This document shows, one piece after another, positions 53,563 through 62,792 of a DNA stretch of 64,000 nucleotides. Each line of letters starts with the position of its first letter. Within the stretch, counting starts at the first letter, position 1. The stretch is taken from contig NZ_PYNW01000002.1 of assembly GCF_003026105.1 (NCBI RefSeq), positions 62,001 to 126,000 of the forward strand. Reading direction: 5' to 3'. Made by a program: the position numbers and the translations under genes. The notes beneath the pieces were generated by a model. The model did no database searches. It was not told the origin of the DNA and was given only the letters and a program-made list of their open reading frames with translations. Origin of the DNA: Photobacterium sp. GB-56 (GTDB lineage Bacteria; Pseudomonadota; Gammaproteobacteria; Enterobacterales; Vibrionaceae).

Positions 53563-56142
53563 ATGTGTGCTCAATGTAATAATAAAAAAATGCATGTTCA
53601 TGCTGCAAAACCAACGGCAGTAACCAAAGCCACAGTGACAGTTGAATCTTGTGAGTCAGCGACATGCTGTTCATCAACCCCTTCTGAGAGTGTGCAAAAA
53701 CACACCGAAGGGTGTGGTGAATCTGATACCGACGGCCCTGCTTCCTGCTGCTCATCTAAAAGTGACACAGCACTTAACGCTGCAAAACTATCAGCAATAG
53801 ATGCCATCCATCCAAATAAAAAACCATCAACCTTTACAGTATCTTCTATTGGTCCATCAGACACTGAAATCGCTTCTCAACACGCGCACGTAGAGTCAGA
53901 GCACCAGCATTCAGGACATGACGACTCAAGTCATTCATCTTCAGTAAAAAGTTGTTGTTCAACGTCAACCTCATCAAAAGAACAAGATCAAGCGATTGAA
54001 GCGTCTTTAGCACAATCGGCTCATGGTCAAACATTTAGCTGGAAAGTGATTGGCATGGATTGTCCAAGCTGCGCGGCTAAATTGGAAAAATCAATTTCAA
54101 GTCTTGCTGAAGTTGAAACGGCAAAAGTGATGTTTGCGACGGAAAAGCTCATCGTCAACATGCAAGCCAATCAGCAAGCTGATAACAATAAATTAAAAAA
54201 ACAGATTGAAGATAAAGCACAGGCAACGGGTTTTACCTTAGTTTCTAATGCTGCTGCGGCTGAAGCGTTACCAAAAAAATCATTTATTCAAGAACACTTA
54301 GAAGTCCTTGTGATTGCGGCAATGATGATTGCCTCTTTCTTAATTGATAAAGTGTCACATTCATGGGGTTTAGCGGCATTTACTTTAACCACAATTGTTG
54401 GCTTAGTACCGATTGTGAAAAAAGCCATTAGCTTAGGTAAATCAGGTTCACCATTCTCGATTGAAACCCTAATGAGTATTGCGGCTATTGGTGCATTGTA
54501 CTTAGGGGAAACCGCAGAAGCGGCAATGGTGATTTTACTGTTTTTAATTGGTGAGCAATTAGAAGGGTATGCCGCATCACGTGCACGAAGTGGTGTAAAA
54601 GCGTTAATGGACTTGGTGCCTGAAGATGCCAATGTTGTGCTGCCAAACGGTGAGAAGAAAAAAGTTCCAGCAAGCGAATTAAAACCTGGTGATGTGATTG
54701 AAGTTGTACCCGGCGAGCGTTTACCTGCTGACGGCCAAGTTTTAGATGTGGTTGCGAGTTTTGATGAAAGCGCACTAACAGGGGAATCTGTGCCTGTTGA
54801 AAGAACACCGGGCCAGAAAGTCATGGCTGGTAGCATGGCATCAGACAAAGTTGTTCGATTAACGATTGTCTCTGCGCAAGGTGAAAATGCGATCGACCGT
54901 ATTCTTCATCTCATTGAAGATGCAGAATCACGTAAAGCACCGCTCGAACGTTTTATTGATAAATTCAGCCGCTGGTACACTCCAGCAATGATGCTATTAG
55001 CAACACTTGTTATCATTATTCCGCCGCTTGTATTTGGTCAATCATGGGATGAGTGGATTTATAAAGGTCTAGCACTATTACTTATTGCCTGTCCTTGTGC
55101 ACTTGTTATTTCAACGCCAGCAGCGATCACTTCAGGTTTAGCGGCAGCAGCGCGTCGCGGTGCATTAATCAAAGGTGGTGCAGCATTAGAACAGCTTGGT
55201 CATGTTGAAACTGTCGCGTTTGATAAAACAGGTACGCTAACGGAAGGTAAACCTGTCGTGACGGATTTAATTAGCTGGGATAACAATCCCGATCAATTAT
55301 TACGTCAAGCAGCCGCTGTTGAATCCGGTTCGTTACACCCACTAGCAACGGCTGTGGTTAACCTTGCTCGAGAAAAATCATTATCTGTTGTTGAAGCAGA
55401 AAATCGTGAAGCACTAGCTGGCCGCGGTATTCAAGGTGTTACCGAAGGCGATAACTTTATGTTATGTGCTGCCGATCGCCTACCAGAGCACATTGTGCTA
55501 ACGGATAACCAGCAACAGCAAGCGTTAGATCTAGAAAGCGAAGGGAAAACGCTGGTGGTTGCCGTTCGTAATCAGCAAGCGGTGGGTTTAGTTGCATGGC
55601 GTGATAATTTACGCAGTGATGCTTTAGAAGCGATCACTAAGCTGAAAAGCATTGGCGTGAACTCAGTGATGCTGACGGGTGATAACCCACGAGCAGCAGC
55701 TGCGATTGCTAAAGAAATTAATATTGATTTTCGTGCAGGGCTATTACCTGAAGATAAAGTGACAGAAGTACGCAAGTTAAGTGAGCTACATTCTGTTGCC
55801 ATGGTGGGTGATGGTATTAACGATGCACCAGCAATGAAAACAGCAACAATTGGTGTGGCGATGGGCGGTGGTACAGATGTAGCATTAGAAACTGCCGATG
55901 CAGCAATTACCCATAACCGAGTTTCAGAATTGCCAGTGATGATTGAATTGTCTCGTGCGACATTGAGTAATATTCGTCAAAACATCAGCTTAGCATTAGG
56001 TTTAAAAGCGGTGTTCCTTGTTACAACCTTATTTGGTTTTACAGGGCTTTGGGTTGCAGTACTTGCAGACAGTGGCGCAACAGCGTTAGTAACACTGAAT
56101 GCATTACGTTTATTACGCTTTAAACCGCAAAGCGAAAAGTAA
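53563..56142 (+). CDS. zntA: Zinc/cadmium/lead-exporting P-type ATPase
   Basis: P1B-type metal pump of the inner membrane, 859 residues from ATG 53563 (AGGAG is 7 nt upstream; ATG 53557 is too close to it). Residues 1-155 are a Cys/His-rich extension with several CC pairs and a His-rich stretch. A heavy-metal-associated domain follows with CPSC at 167-170. The transport motif CPC is at 510-512, the phosphorylated Asp554 in DKTGT, and GDGINDAP near 750. E. coli ZntA has 732 residues. Promoter type supports zinc-group metals. Confidence 0.95.
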   Translation: MCAQCNNKKMHVHAAKPTAVTKATVTVESCESATCCSSTPSESVQKHTEGCGESDTDGPASCCSSKSDTALNAAKLSAIDAIHPNKKPSTFTVSSIGPSDTEIASQHAHVESEHQHSGHDDSSHSSSVKSCCSTSTSSKEQDQAIEASLAQSAHGQTFSWKVIGMDCPSCAAKLEKSISSLAEVETAKVMFATEKLIVNMQANQQADNNKLKKQIEDKAQATGFTLVSNAAAAEALPKKSFIQEHLEVLVIAAMMIASFLIDKVSHSWGLAAFTLTTIVGLVPIVKKAISLGKSGSPFSIETLMSIAAIGALYLGETAEAAMVILLFLIGEQLEGYAASRARSGVKALMDLVPEDANVVLPNGEKKKVPASELKPGDVIEVVPGERLPADGQVLDVVASFDESALTGESVPVERTPGQKVMAGSMASDKVVRLTIVSAQGENAIDRILHLIEDAESRKAPLERFIDKFSRWYTPAMMLLATLVIIIPPLVFGQSWDEWIYKGLALLLIACPCALVISTPAAITSGLAAAARRGALIKGGAALEQLGHVETVAFDKTGTLTEGKPVVTDLISWDNNPDQLLRQAAAVESGSLHPLATAVVNLAREKSLSVVEAENREALAGRGIQGVTEGDNFMLCAADRLPEHIVLTDNQQQQALDLESEGKTLVVAVRNQQAVGLVAWRDNLRSDALEAITKLKSIGVNSVMLTGDNPRAAAAIAKEINIDFRAGLLPEDKVTEVRKLSELHSVAMVGDGINDAPAMKTATIGVAMGGGTDVALETADAAITHNRVSELPVMIELSRATLSNIRQNISLALGLKAVFLVTTLFGFTGLWVAVLADSGATALVTLNALRLLRFKPQSEK

Positions 56143-56182
56143 AAACTAATCGCTCTGAGCATTAGTGATTAGTGATTAGTCT

Positions 56183-56232
56183 AAACGGCATGATACGAAC
56201 AATGATGTATTGTTTATCATGCCGTTTTTTTT
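56183..56232 (+). terminator. Strong terminator after zntA
   Basis: A 13-bp outer stem (56183-56195 with 56215-56227), a 2-nt bulge and a 6-bp inner stem (56198-56203 with 56209-56214), then eight T residues. The non-coding DNA from here to udp (about 310 bp) should hold the udp promoter; a 108-codon minus-strand frame in it is unconvincing. Confidence 0.9.
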
Positions 56233-56544
56233 CGCTATAAGGCAGGTAAACAGAGTAAAGAGTACATGCGCGAGAAAACGAATTTTTGTGATTCCGGCAA
56301 TAAGATATCGTTTTCGCGTGATTAATATCAGACTTTTATGTAACATATTTTTCAATTGCTTTTTATTGGTGTGACCATGCTCACTAAAAGTAATTGAATC
56401 ATTGGTTATTGTTACCACATGTTTTTGATAGAGCATGTTGCAGTATGTTTGACTCTTTCTATCAAAAAATTGATTAAAATAGTAATAACTCATAAGAATC
56501 ACTCTGAACCTACAACAGAGCTGTTTAAATTAAAGGGTAACATT

Positions 56545-57312
56545 ATGTCTGATAATAAAGTCTTCCACTTAGGTGTTAATAAAGCTGATCTTAATGGTGC
56601 AGAATTAGCGATTATTCCCGGTGATCCAGCACGTGTTGAGAAAATTGCAAACTTAATGGATAACCCTGAGTTTTTAGCAAGCTCTCGTGAGTACACTGTA
56701 TTTCGCGCTAAATTAGACGGTAAATCAGTGGTTGTGTGTTCAACGGGTATCGGTGGTCCATCAACCTCTATTGCTGTTGAAGAATTAGCACAGTTAGGTG
56801 TAACCACTTTCCTACGTGTAGGTACAACAGGCGCAATTCAGCCTAACATTAACCCAGGCGATATGATTGTAACGACAGGCTCAGTGCGTTTAGATGGTGC
56901 AAGTCTGCACTTCGCCCCTATGGAATTCCCAGCTGTTGCTGATTTTGGTGTTGCAACGGCAATGAAGCAAGCATGTGATGATGAGCATGCTGTAGTACAC
57001 ACGGGTGTAACAGCATCAAGTGATACATTCTACCCAGGTCAAGAGCGTTACGACACATTCTCAGGTCGCGTAGTTCGTCGTTTCCAAGGCTCAATGAAAG
57101 AGTGGCAAGAAATGGGCGTGCTTAACTTTGAAATGGAGTCAGCAACACTATTAACCATGTGTGCAAGCTCTGGTTTACGTGCAGGTTGTGTCGCAGGTGT
57201 TATTATTAACCGTACACAAAAAGAGATCCCTGATCACGCAACGCTAAAAGAAACTGAAGCGAAATCAATTAAGATCGTGGTAGAAGCGGCACGTAAAATG
57301 CTGGCTGAATAA
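56545..57312 (+). CDS. udp: Uridine phosphorylase
   Basis: Cleaves uridine with phosphate to uracil and ribose-1-phosphate. The protein is 255 residues from ATG 56545 ([16 protein letters not shown]); an open frame extends 42 codons upstream but has no homology. Motifs: [13 protein letters not shown] near residue 22, [16 protein letters not shown] near 67, [12 protein letters not shown] near 91 and [12 protein letters not shown] near 194. It links with cytosine salvage by codBA and with udk in this window only by pathway, not position. Confidence 0.96.
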   Translation: MSDNKVFHLGVNKADLNGAELAIIPGDPARVEKIANLMDNPEFLASSREYTVFRAKLDGKSVVVCSTGIGGPSTSIAVEELAQLGVTTFLRVGTTGAIQPNINPGDMIVTTGSVRLDGASLHFAPMEFPAVADFGVATAMKQACDDEHAVVHTGVTASSDTFYPGQERYDTFSGRVVRRFQGSMKEWQEMGVLNFEMESATLLTMCASSGLRAGCVAGVIINRTQKEIPDHATLKETEAKSIKIVVEAARKMLAE

Positions 57313-57339
57313 GATTTAAGTCTTAAAGTGTTATATTAG

Positions 57340-57367
57340 AAAGCCGCTCTTAGGAGCGGCTTTTTTA
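57340..57367 (+). terminator. udp terminator
   Basis: A perfect 9-bp GC-rich stem (57341-57349 with 57354-57362), 4-nt loop and T run. Confidence 0.92.
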
Positions 57368-57442
57368 TTTTCAATAATACTGTCATGAATAAAAAGGTTT
57401 AAATAAATAGGTTTGTGACATGACCAGTAAATTACTTTTAGA

Positions 57443-57922
57443 TTAAACGGCAAAGTCTAGAGAGATATAAAAAGTATCAAGTTGCGACATATTACGCTCT
57501 TTCCAAACACTTCTTGTATCATGAACTCTGTACCCCAATTCAGTATTAAAGTTCTTATTGATTCGATAATTAATCCCTGTTTGCGCGCCTAAAATAAGAT
57601 CATCTTTGCTCGATTCTGCAATTTGTATTCCTGAGCTGGCTCCAATAAAGAAACGCCAATTCTTACTATTAGTTAGCGGTATAAAGTAATCATAAGAAGC
57701 GACAAAATTGTATGCATCCTTTTGAAATTCCAGGTAGCTGTATAGTCTATGATAATCGTTAAAGTTAGCACCGATCCTTACACTTGGATTAAATTCCCAA
57801 CGATTATTGATACTACTGACACCGTCATTGATACCGACACCAATAAAGGCTTGTGGCTCTGAGGCCTGGGCAGACAGACTGGCAAATAAGCCAAATAATA
57901 CAGGTGCAAATTTTAATTTCAT
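57443..57922 (-). CDS. Small outer-membrane beta-barrel protein
   Basis: A 159-residue protein with a signal peptide (about 1-20, likely cut after AQA) and alternating hydrophobic/polar strands rich in aromatic residues: FIGVGINDG, RLYSYLEFQK, WRFFIGASSGI, NTELGYRVHD, and a final strand ending in Phe-Ala-Val. This pattern fits an eight-stranded OmpA/OmpW-like barrel. The exact family is not recognised. It is transcribed alone, divergent from the next gene. Confidence 0.7.
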   Translation of the reverse strand: MKLKFAPVLFGLFASLSAQASEPQAFIGVGINDGVSSINNRWEFNPSVRIGANFNDYHRLYSYLEFQKDAYNFVASYDYFIPLTNSKNWRFFIGASSGIQIAESSKDDLILGAQTGINYRINKNFNTELGYRVHDTRSVWKERNMSQLDTFYISLDFAV

Positions 57923-58204
57923 TTATCCTCCAAATTGTTTCGTGGACAATACATTATTCTCTAAAGGGATGTTGTAGGTTTCTGTAAGATAATGTTAATG
58001 CGATGAATTTCAGAACAGTATTTAGATTGTTTAACTACTTGTTATTTCAGGTAACCTTGTAATCGTTCGCTTTTATCGTGTTATCTGGATTGATTCGGTA
58101 GTATTAAATATTCGTTTGACCTCAATATAACTTGAGGTTTTATCCTTGCATTATATCAATCTCGTTGGTGACGAAATTACAGAAATTAAAACAAGGAGAA
58201 AACA

Positions 58205-59068
58205 ATGGAACAGTTTATTGATAAAGGGATGTTAGCGTTAGCCAATGTGGTGGAAGTTGACAGTACCGCATGGTTTCAAGGGCATACGGGGGCGGCATTA
58301 TTGGCAGGTGATGCATTACTTAATGGCGGAGCACTCAACAATGTATCTACAAAGAGTTTACAAGCAATGTTAGTGCAGTTTACCGATGATAATCAGCATT
58401 TAATGAATCCATTATCCAATAGCCCTGAAACAACCGATTATAGTGAAGTTGTAAATGCTATAGCACTTAACGCGCAGCAATTATGTCATTCAGGTCATGG
58501 GATCATATATGGTGCATTATTTTTAAATGCTGTCGCTAATAATAACGTTGTTGTTACTCAGCGTATGGTTTCGAATATCGCTAAGCTAATTGTTAATTGT
58601 ATGGATGATAATTGGGGACGTTATTACGGTTTAGCTGATTATCGTCAATATCAGCCATCCAGTTTATTAAATAAAGGTGAGATAGATATTCAGCAACATT
58701 GTGTTATTGCTGTTGAGCGAAGTACACAAGATATTTACCATAATAATGATGAGCATTTTTTCGCTGGCGATAAACTTCATGGTATTACTCATGCCCATGC
58801 AATATCTTTACTCGATAAACTGGGCCATAAAAAATTAGCGCAACAAGCGGCACAACAATCGCTTATTCAGTTAGAGCTTAATGATCGCAAACCCGAGTCA
58901 GGACTAAAAAAGGTAATACCCCAACATTTTGACTTATCAGATCCAAATATTTGGGGACATGACTTTAATGAGCACAAAATTAAGCTGGTACACAGTTATG
59001 TGGAATTATCGGCACAGAGTCATCAACCATTAGCGAAATTAGATAATTTATGGGGGGCAGTGGTGTAG
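58205..59068 (+). CDS. Possible questin-oxidase-like protein (DUF4243)
   Basis: A 287-residue soluble, helix-rich protein with spaced His motifs: FQGHTGAALLAGDALL near residue 24, CHSGHGIIYGALFLNAV near 96, DKLHGITHAHAISLLDKLG near 193, and NEHKIKLVHSYVELSAQS near 260. Their order recalls the questin-oxidase-like family (PF14027), whose members end with a helix of the type EHAIKFTEACLRE. This is recognition by pattern only. The ATG has a clear AAGGAG site. No redox or polyketide genes are adjacent. Confidence 0.5.
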   Translation: MEQFIDKGMLALANVVEVDSTAWFQGHTGAALLAGDALLNGGALNNVSTKSLQAMLVQFTDDNQHLMNPLSNSPETTDYSEVVNAIALNAQQLCHSGHGIIYGALFLNAVANNNVVVTQRMVSNIAKLIVNCMDDNWGRYYGLADYRQYQPSSLLNKGEIDIQQHCVIAVERSTQDIYHNNDEHFFAGDKLHGITHAHAISLLDKLGHKKLAQQAAQQSLIQLELNDRKPESGLKKVIPQHFDLSDPNIWGHDFNEHKIKLVHSYVELSAQSHQPLAKLDNLWGAVV

Positions 59069-59170
59069 CTTCATTGCTTTTACTTACACATTCCCCAACC
59101 ACAATGTATTGGCCTAACTCTTGTTCAGAGCTATGATGTAATGCTTACGGATTAAAGAAAGGGATTGATT

Positions 59171-59425
59171 ATGTTGTGGTTTTTAATGATTACGTTACCA
59201 CTGATTTTGGTAGTAGCGCATGTGGTGTTACTGGCTACTAATCTTTATTCTTCAGTAAAACCTGCCTTGATTATTCCTGCCATTATTGTGGTGTACTGTG
59301 GGTATTCCATCATCAGTGTGTCCGATCGTGATGCATTACCTGCCATTGTGTTAGCGGCATATTATTTAGCGTTAACCATGTTTACACTGCGACGTACTTA
59401 CCGTTGGTATCATCAATTGAGTTGA
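59171..59425 (+). CDS. Small membrane protein
   Basis: An 84-residue protein with three predicted membrane helices (about 4-25, 33-50 and 57-73) and a basic, aromatic tail. ATG 59171 follows AAAGGG at good spacing; a TTG at 59165 is the alternative. I do not recognise the family. It lies about 100 bp after the questin-oxidase-like gene on the same strand and may share its transcript. Confidence 0.55.
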   Translation: MLWFLMITLPLILVVAHVVLLATNLYSSVKPALIIPAIIVVYCGYSIISVSDRDALPAIVLAAYYLALTMFTLRRTYRWYHQLS

Positions 59426-59538
59426 AAATACGACGTAGTAAAGTTGTTACTGTTATGATAATTATCACTTAAATATTTTTTTCTCTATGTTAACTTGCTT
59501 GCTCTATTTTGCTTGTAAATCTAAGGATGGAAGTTGAC

Positions 59539-60198
59539 ATGATTAAAATGAAGCACTTTTTGTTATTATTGGTAACGTTCTTTATTACTGGCTGTGTAAG
59601 TCCTATTCCCTTACATGAACAAGCGCCAGATACTAACTATAACGTTACGAAGAAAGTATTAATTTCTGTCAATGACCAACGTGAGCGAGTAAAAGAAGGC
59701 AAGCCAGAAGATTTTGTTGGTGTAGCTCATGCGACTTTTGGGATTCCCGTGGATTGGCATGTATCTCAAGTTTTAGCGACTGAAGAAGGCGATAAAGAGA
59801 AAACATTAGCAGATTTTCTTGAGCATCGAATTTTACATGGCTTACAAAAACAGGGTTGGAATGTTGAAGCTGTTAAGGTTCCTTCGGGTGCAAGTGATAG
59901 TGATATCATGGTGTTATTAGCTGATAATCAAGCAGATAAACTAATGCAATTAAACATTAATGAATGGTTTTTCAGTATTAATTTAAACTGGGTGTCTGCT
60001 TTTAATTTTGATACTGATACGTTAGTTAAAATTTATGAAGTAAATGATGGGCAGATCTTAGAAAAACAAATTGCAGGGCGTGATGTAATTGAAGAAAAAA
60101 GTGATGAGTCACCACAGAATAATGTACTTCGAGCCTACCGAGAGCAATTAGTTGAAATCTTCAGTGATCCTGAAGTGAAAAGTAAATTAACGGATTAA
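59539..60198 (+). CDS. Uncharacterised lipoprotein
   Basis: A 219-residue predicted lipoprotein. A basic N-terminus and hydrophobic stretch end in FITGC, a lipobox with the acylated Cys near residue 19. The mature part is soluble, mixed alpha/beta and acidic at its end. ATG 59539 is preferred because GGAAG lies 5 nt upstream. The general plan recalls YajG-type lipoproteins, but I cannot name a family. A strong terminator follows. Confidence 0.7.
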   Translation: MIKMKHFLLLLVTFFITGCVSPIPLHEQAPDTNYNVTKKVLISVNDQRERVKEGKPEDFVGVAHATFGIPVDWHVSQVLATEEGDKEKTLADFLEHRILHGLQKQGWNVEAVKVPSGASDSDIMVLLADNQADKLMQLNINEWFFSINLNWVSAFNFDTDTLVKIYEVNDGQILEKQIAGRDVIEEKSDESPQNNVLRAYREQLVEIFSDPEVKSKLTD

Positions 60199-60217
60199 TT
60201 TGCGAGTTAGATAGTTA

Positions 60218-60248
60218 TGAAAAAGCACTGTTATCAGTGCTTTTTCTC
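60218..60248 (+). terminator. Terminator after the lipoprotein gene
   Basis: An 11-bp perfect stem (60220-60230 with 60235-60245) with TTAT loop and T run. Confidence 0.9.
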
Positions 60249-60368
60249 TATTAACAGCATGTCGAACTATTCTCATTCTTTGAAACCTGTCACTTTAGTC
60301 ATTGTATCCCTGTGTTACGTTCGGTGAGCGCAAATTGTGCTGACGATAAATACAAGATGGATGTAAAG

Positions 60369-61277
60369 ATGACTGAGAAGAACCAACAACCACTTAATGA
60401 CGCTTTGTTCTCTAACTTTATTCAAGGTTACTGGCGAATGGCTGAGTGGGGAATGACGGCGCAGCAGCGATTATCATTTATCAAGCAACATGTAGCACTT
60501 GGTGTAACGTCTGTTGATCATGCGCCTGTTTATGGCGCCTCAGCGTGTGAATCTTTATTTGGTGAAGCATTACAATTACAGCCAAGTATTCGTGATGAAT
60601 TAACGATTATTTCTAAATGCGGCATCGTTGGCGGTAAAGAGGTCAACGGTACGTCGCAAGTGGCGTATTACGATAGCCGAGCAAGCCATATTCTTGCTTC
60701 AGTCGAGGGGTCTTTACAGCGTTTAGGTATCGAGCAACTGGATATATTGCTGATTCACCGTCCTGATCTATTAATGGATGCTGATGAGATCAATAGCGCT
60801 TTTGAGCAACTGCATCAGACGGGAAAAGTAAAACATTTTGGGGTGTCGAATTTCTCAAAAGATGAATTTTCATTGTTGCAATCTCGGGTAGAGTTTCCAC
60901 TGATCACTAATCAAATTGAAATTAATCCATTACATACTGATGCGATTGAAGACGGTACATTAGCGCAGCTACAGCAGCATAGAGTACGACCAATGGCGTG
61001 GTCTTGCTTAGCTGGGGGTGATATTTATAACAGGACTTCAGAACAGGCTCATCGAGTACGTGAAACATTAAATGTATTAAAGCAAGAGCTCAATGCTGAT
61101 TCTATTGATCAGGTGATTTATGCTTGGTTAATGCGTCTGCCTACACGTCCTGCTTTGCTATTGGGCACGGGTAAAATTGAGCGAGTGAAAACGGCAGTTG
61201 CTGCCGAGCAGTTACAATTAACTCATGAACAATGGTATCGCTTGTTAGAAGCGTCTAAAGGGCATGGTGTGGCGTAA
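60369..61277 (+). CDS. ydhF: Aldo/keto reductase, YdhF type
   Basis: NADPH-dependent oxidoreductase of the aldo/keto reductase superfamily, about 302 residues. It is close to E. coli YdhF: GYWRMAEWGM near residue 20, GVTSVDHAPVYG (the catalytic Asp and Tyr region), SKCGIV, LLIHRPDLLMDADE, GKVKHFGVSNF and RPMAWSCLAGG. The canonical AKR tetrad His lies in LLIHRPD. ATG 60369 has GGA 7 nt upstream; ATG 60357 is possible. The natural substrate is unknown. Confidence 0.9.
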   Translation: MTEKNQQPLNDALFSNFIQGYWRMAEWGMTAQQRLSFIKQHVALGVTSVDHAPVYGASACESLFGEALQLQPSIRDELTIISKCGIVGGKEVNGTSQVAYYDSRASHILASVEGSLQRLGIEQLDILLIHRPDLLMDADEINSAFEQLHQTGKVKHFGVSNFSKDEFSLLQSRVEFPLITNQIEINPLHTDAIEDGTLAQLQQHRVRPMAWSCLAGGDIYNRTSEQAHRVRETLNVLKQELNADSIDQVIYAWLMRLPTRPALLLGTGKIERVKTAVAAEQLQLTHEQWYRLLEASKGHGVA

Positions 61278-61297
61278 CCGTGTTATAAACAGAGAAT

Positions 61298-61324
61298 AAA
61301 AAAGACCTCAATTGAGGTCTTTTT
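61298..61324. terminator. Bidirectional terminator between ydhF and the CARF nuclease gene
   Basis: A near-perfect palindrome (61299-61324) with A on the left and T on the right between convergent genes. Confidence 0.9.
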
Positions 61325-61342
61325 AAATAGTAACGTTATGCT

Positions 61343-62515
61343 TTAGGCTGGGTTATGAGAGTGATCTTCACCACCCGCACCTTTTAGCCACTCGTACAGA
61401 TGGATGCGTAAGTCACCTAACTGATCAGGGCCAATAATCGCGAGGCCTAAATCTTGTGCTCGAACTAAATCGTGATGACGCAGGGGACGGAAACTGACAA
61501 GCATCGCACGTGCTTGTAAGCCACCTAATAAGTCACGTAGTGATTCTAGTTTGTAGAGTGTATCGTCACCATCATCACGCATACCTTTCGTCTTACATTC
61601 AATGATATGCAGCTTATTATTAACGATAGTTGCAACATCCAATTCATTACGTACCTCACGCTCACCAATTTTACGGTAAACCTGCACACCTAATGAGTGA
61701 TCTTGAATTGTAGGCAGTTCATTTTGAATAGCGCGAACGGTGCTATGAACAAGGTTTTCTAACCATTCCCCATTTGCAAAACGGCGAGCTTCTTCGTGTT
61801 TAAAGGTTAAAACACCGTCATGGTACGTTGCTAAACCTGTTTCTTCTAAGTCTGATAGCAATGTGCCGAGCTCTTTGTAGCCTTGCTGTTTATCACTCAG
61901 CTCAACATGAAGAACTTGTTCTTTACGGCACGTGGTCGCGAGGTAATTCAAGGTTGCGAGGCCTGGACCTAATTCAAGTGCAGAACTTGCCCAGCGTTGA
62001 CCTAACTCCCAAAGCTGATCGTTAAGTGATTCAGGCATAGGATTATCAGAAAGCTCGCAACGGGCACCGAAAATAGTTAAATAGTCGGTAATTTGGATCA
62101 GGTCTTGAACCTGTTGTTGCTCACGGTCAGCTGGGAACAACCAGCACATTTCATCACTGTAAGGTTCGATAACATAAATTGGCCAGTGATAAGAGCGGAA
62201 AACTTCGTAAGCAGAAAGAAGACGGTGACGTAAACCACAACTTGCGTTAAACCAAACTTCGCAGCCTGTTGCTTTAATATCTTCTGCGAGTTGATGAATC
62301 TCGCTTCTAATCAGCGTGATATTAATGCTGTCAGGGATCACAAAAAAATCAACATCTATGTTACGTGGCGTCAAAATAGACGCTAGGCGGTCATACTGTT
62401 CTCGCTGAAGCTCAGTACCAATAAATATCATTTTTGTAGCCGGAACGGCTTCATCTAGTAAAGGGGTGATCAAACGGACAGGGTCCTGATCGATAATACC
62501 AACATGAATAATCAT
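61343..62515 (-). CDS. Stand-alone CARF-domain nuclease (DUF1887, VC1899/Card1 family)
   Basis: A 390-residue protein of the DUF1887 family, orthologous in appearance to V. cholerae VC1899 (PDB 1XMX), an early CARF structure. An N-terminal CARF-like Rossmann domain (about 1-145) contains NASCGLRHR at 90-98. A linker follows, then a PD-(D/E)xK nuclease domain (about 245-390) with Glu250, Asp293, and Glu306-Cys307-Lys308. Card1/Can2 relatives cut nucleic acid when a cyclic oligoadenylate from type III CRISPR binds. No CRISPR or Cas gene is visible. ATG 62515 follows AAGGA at 5 nt. Confidence 0.88.
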   Translation of the reverse strand: MIIHVGIIDQDPVRLITPLLDEAVPATKMIFIGTELQREQYDRLASILTPRNIDVDFFVIPDSINITLIRSEIHQLAEDIKATGCEVWFNASCGLRHRLLSAYEVFRSYHWPIYVIEPYSDEMCWLFPADREQQQVQDLIQITDYLTIFGARCELSDNPMPESLNDQLWELGQRWASSALELGPGLATLNYLATTCRKEQVLHVELSDKQQGYKELGTLLSDLEETGLATYHDGVLTFKHEEARRFANGEWLENLVHSTVRAIQNELPTIQDHSLGVQVYRKIGEREVRNELDVATIVNNKLHIIECKTKGMRDDGDDTLYKLESLRDLLGGLQARAMLVSFRPLRHHDLVRAQDLGLAIIGPDQLGDLRIHLYEWLKGAGGEDHSHNPA

Positions 62516-62792
62516 AATAATCCTTAATGCGCCAAATTTGTTATGGGGCATATTATGTCTGCGCATTAATTAATAAGAAGTGAATCAAAGAGTGTACGCA
62601 ACACTTATTATTAAGATATATGAGGATATTTAGGGTGAAATTCAAGGTGAAAATGGTGAGGGATTTTATATTTCACTATTAGATAGACATAAATGAGAGG
62701 TGTATTTTCATTATTGATAGTTAACAGACAAATACTTTTAAAATGATGATAGCGTCACCAAAATAGGTAACGCTACTAAACAGGGGGGGGAA

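Noticed and set aside
56176-56502. 108-codon minus-strand frame between zntA and udp
   Set aside because: It fills most of the gap, but its end reads through the zntA terminator stem, it has no convincing ribosome-binding site and the protein resembles nothing I know. It is the least certain of the rejections.
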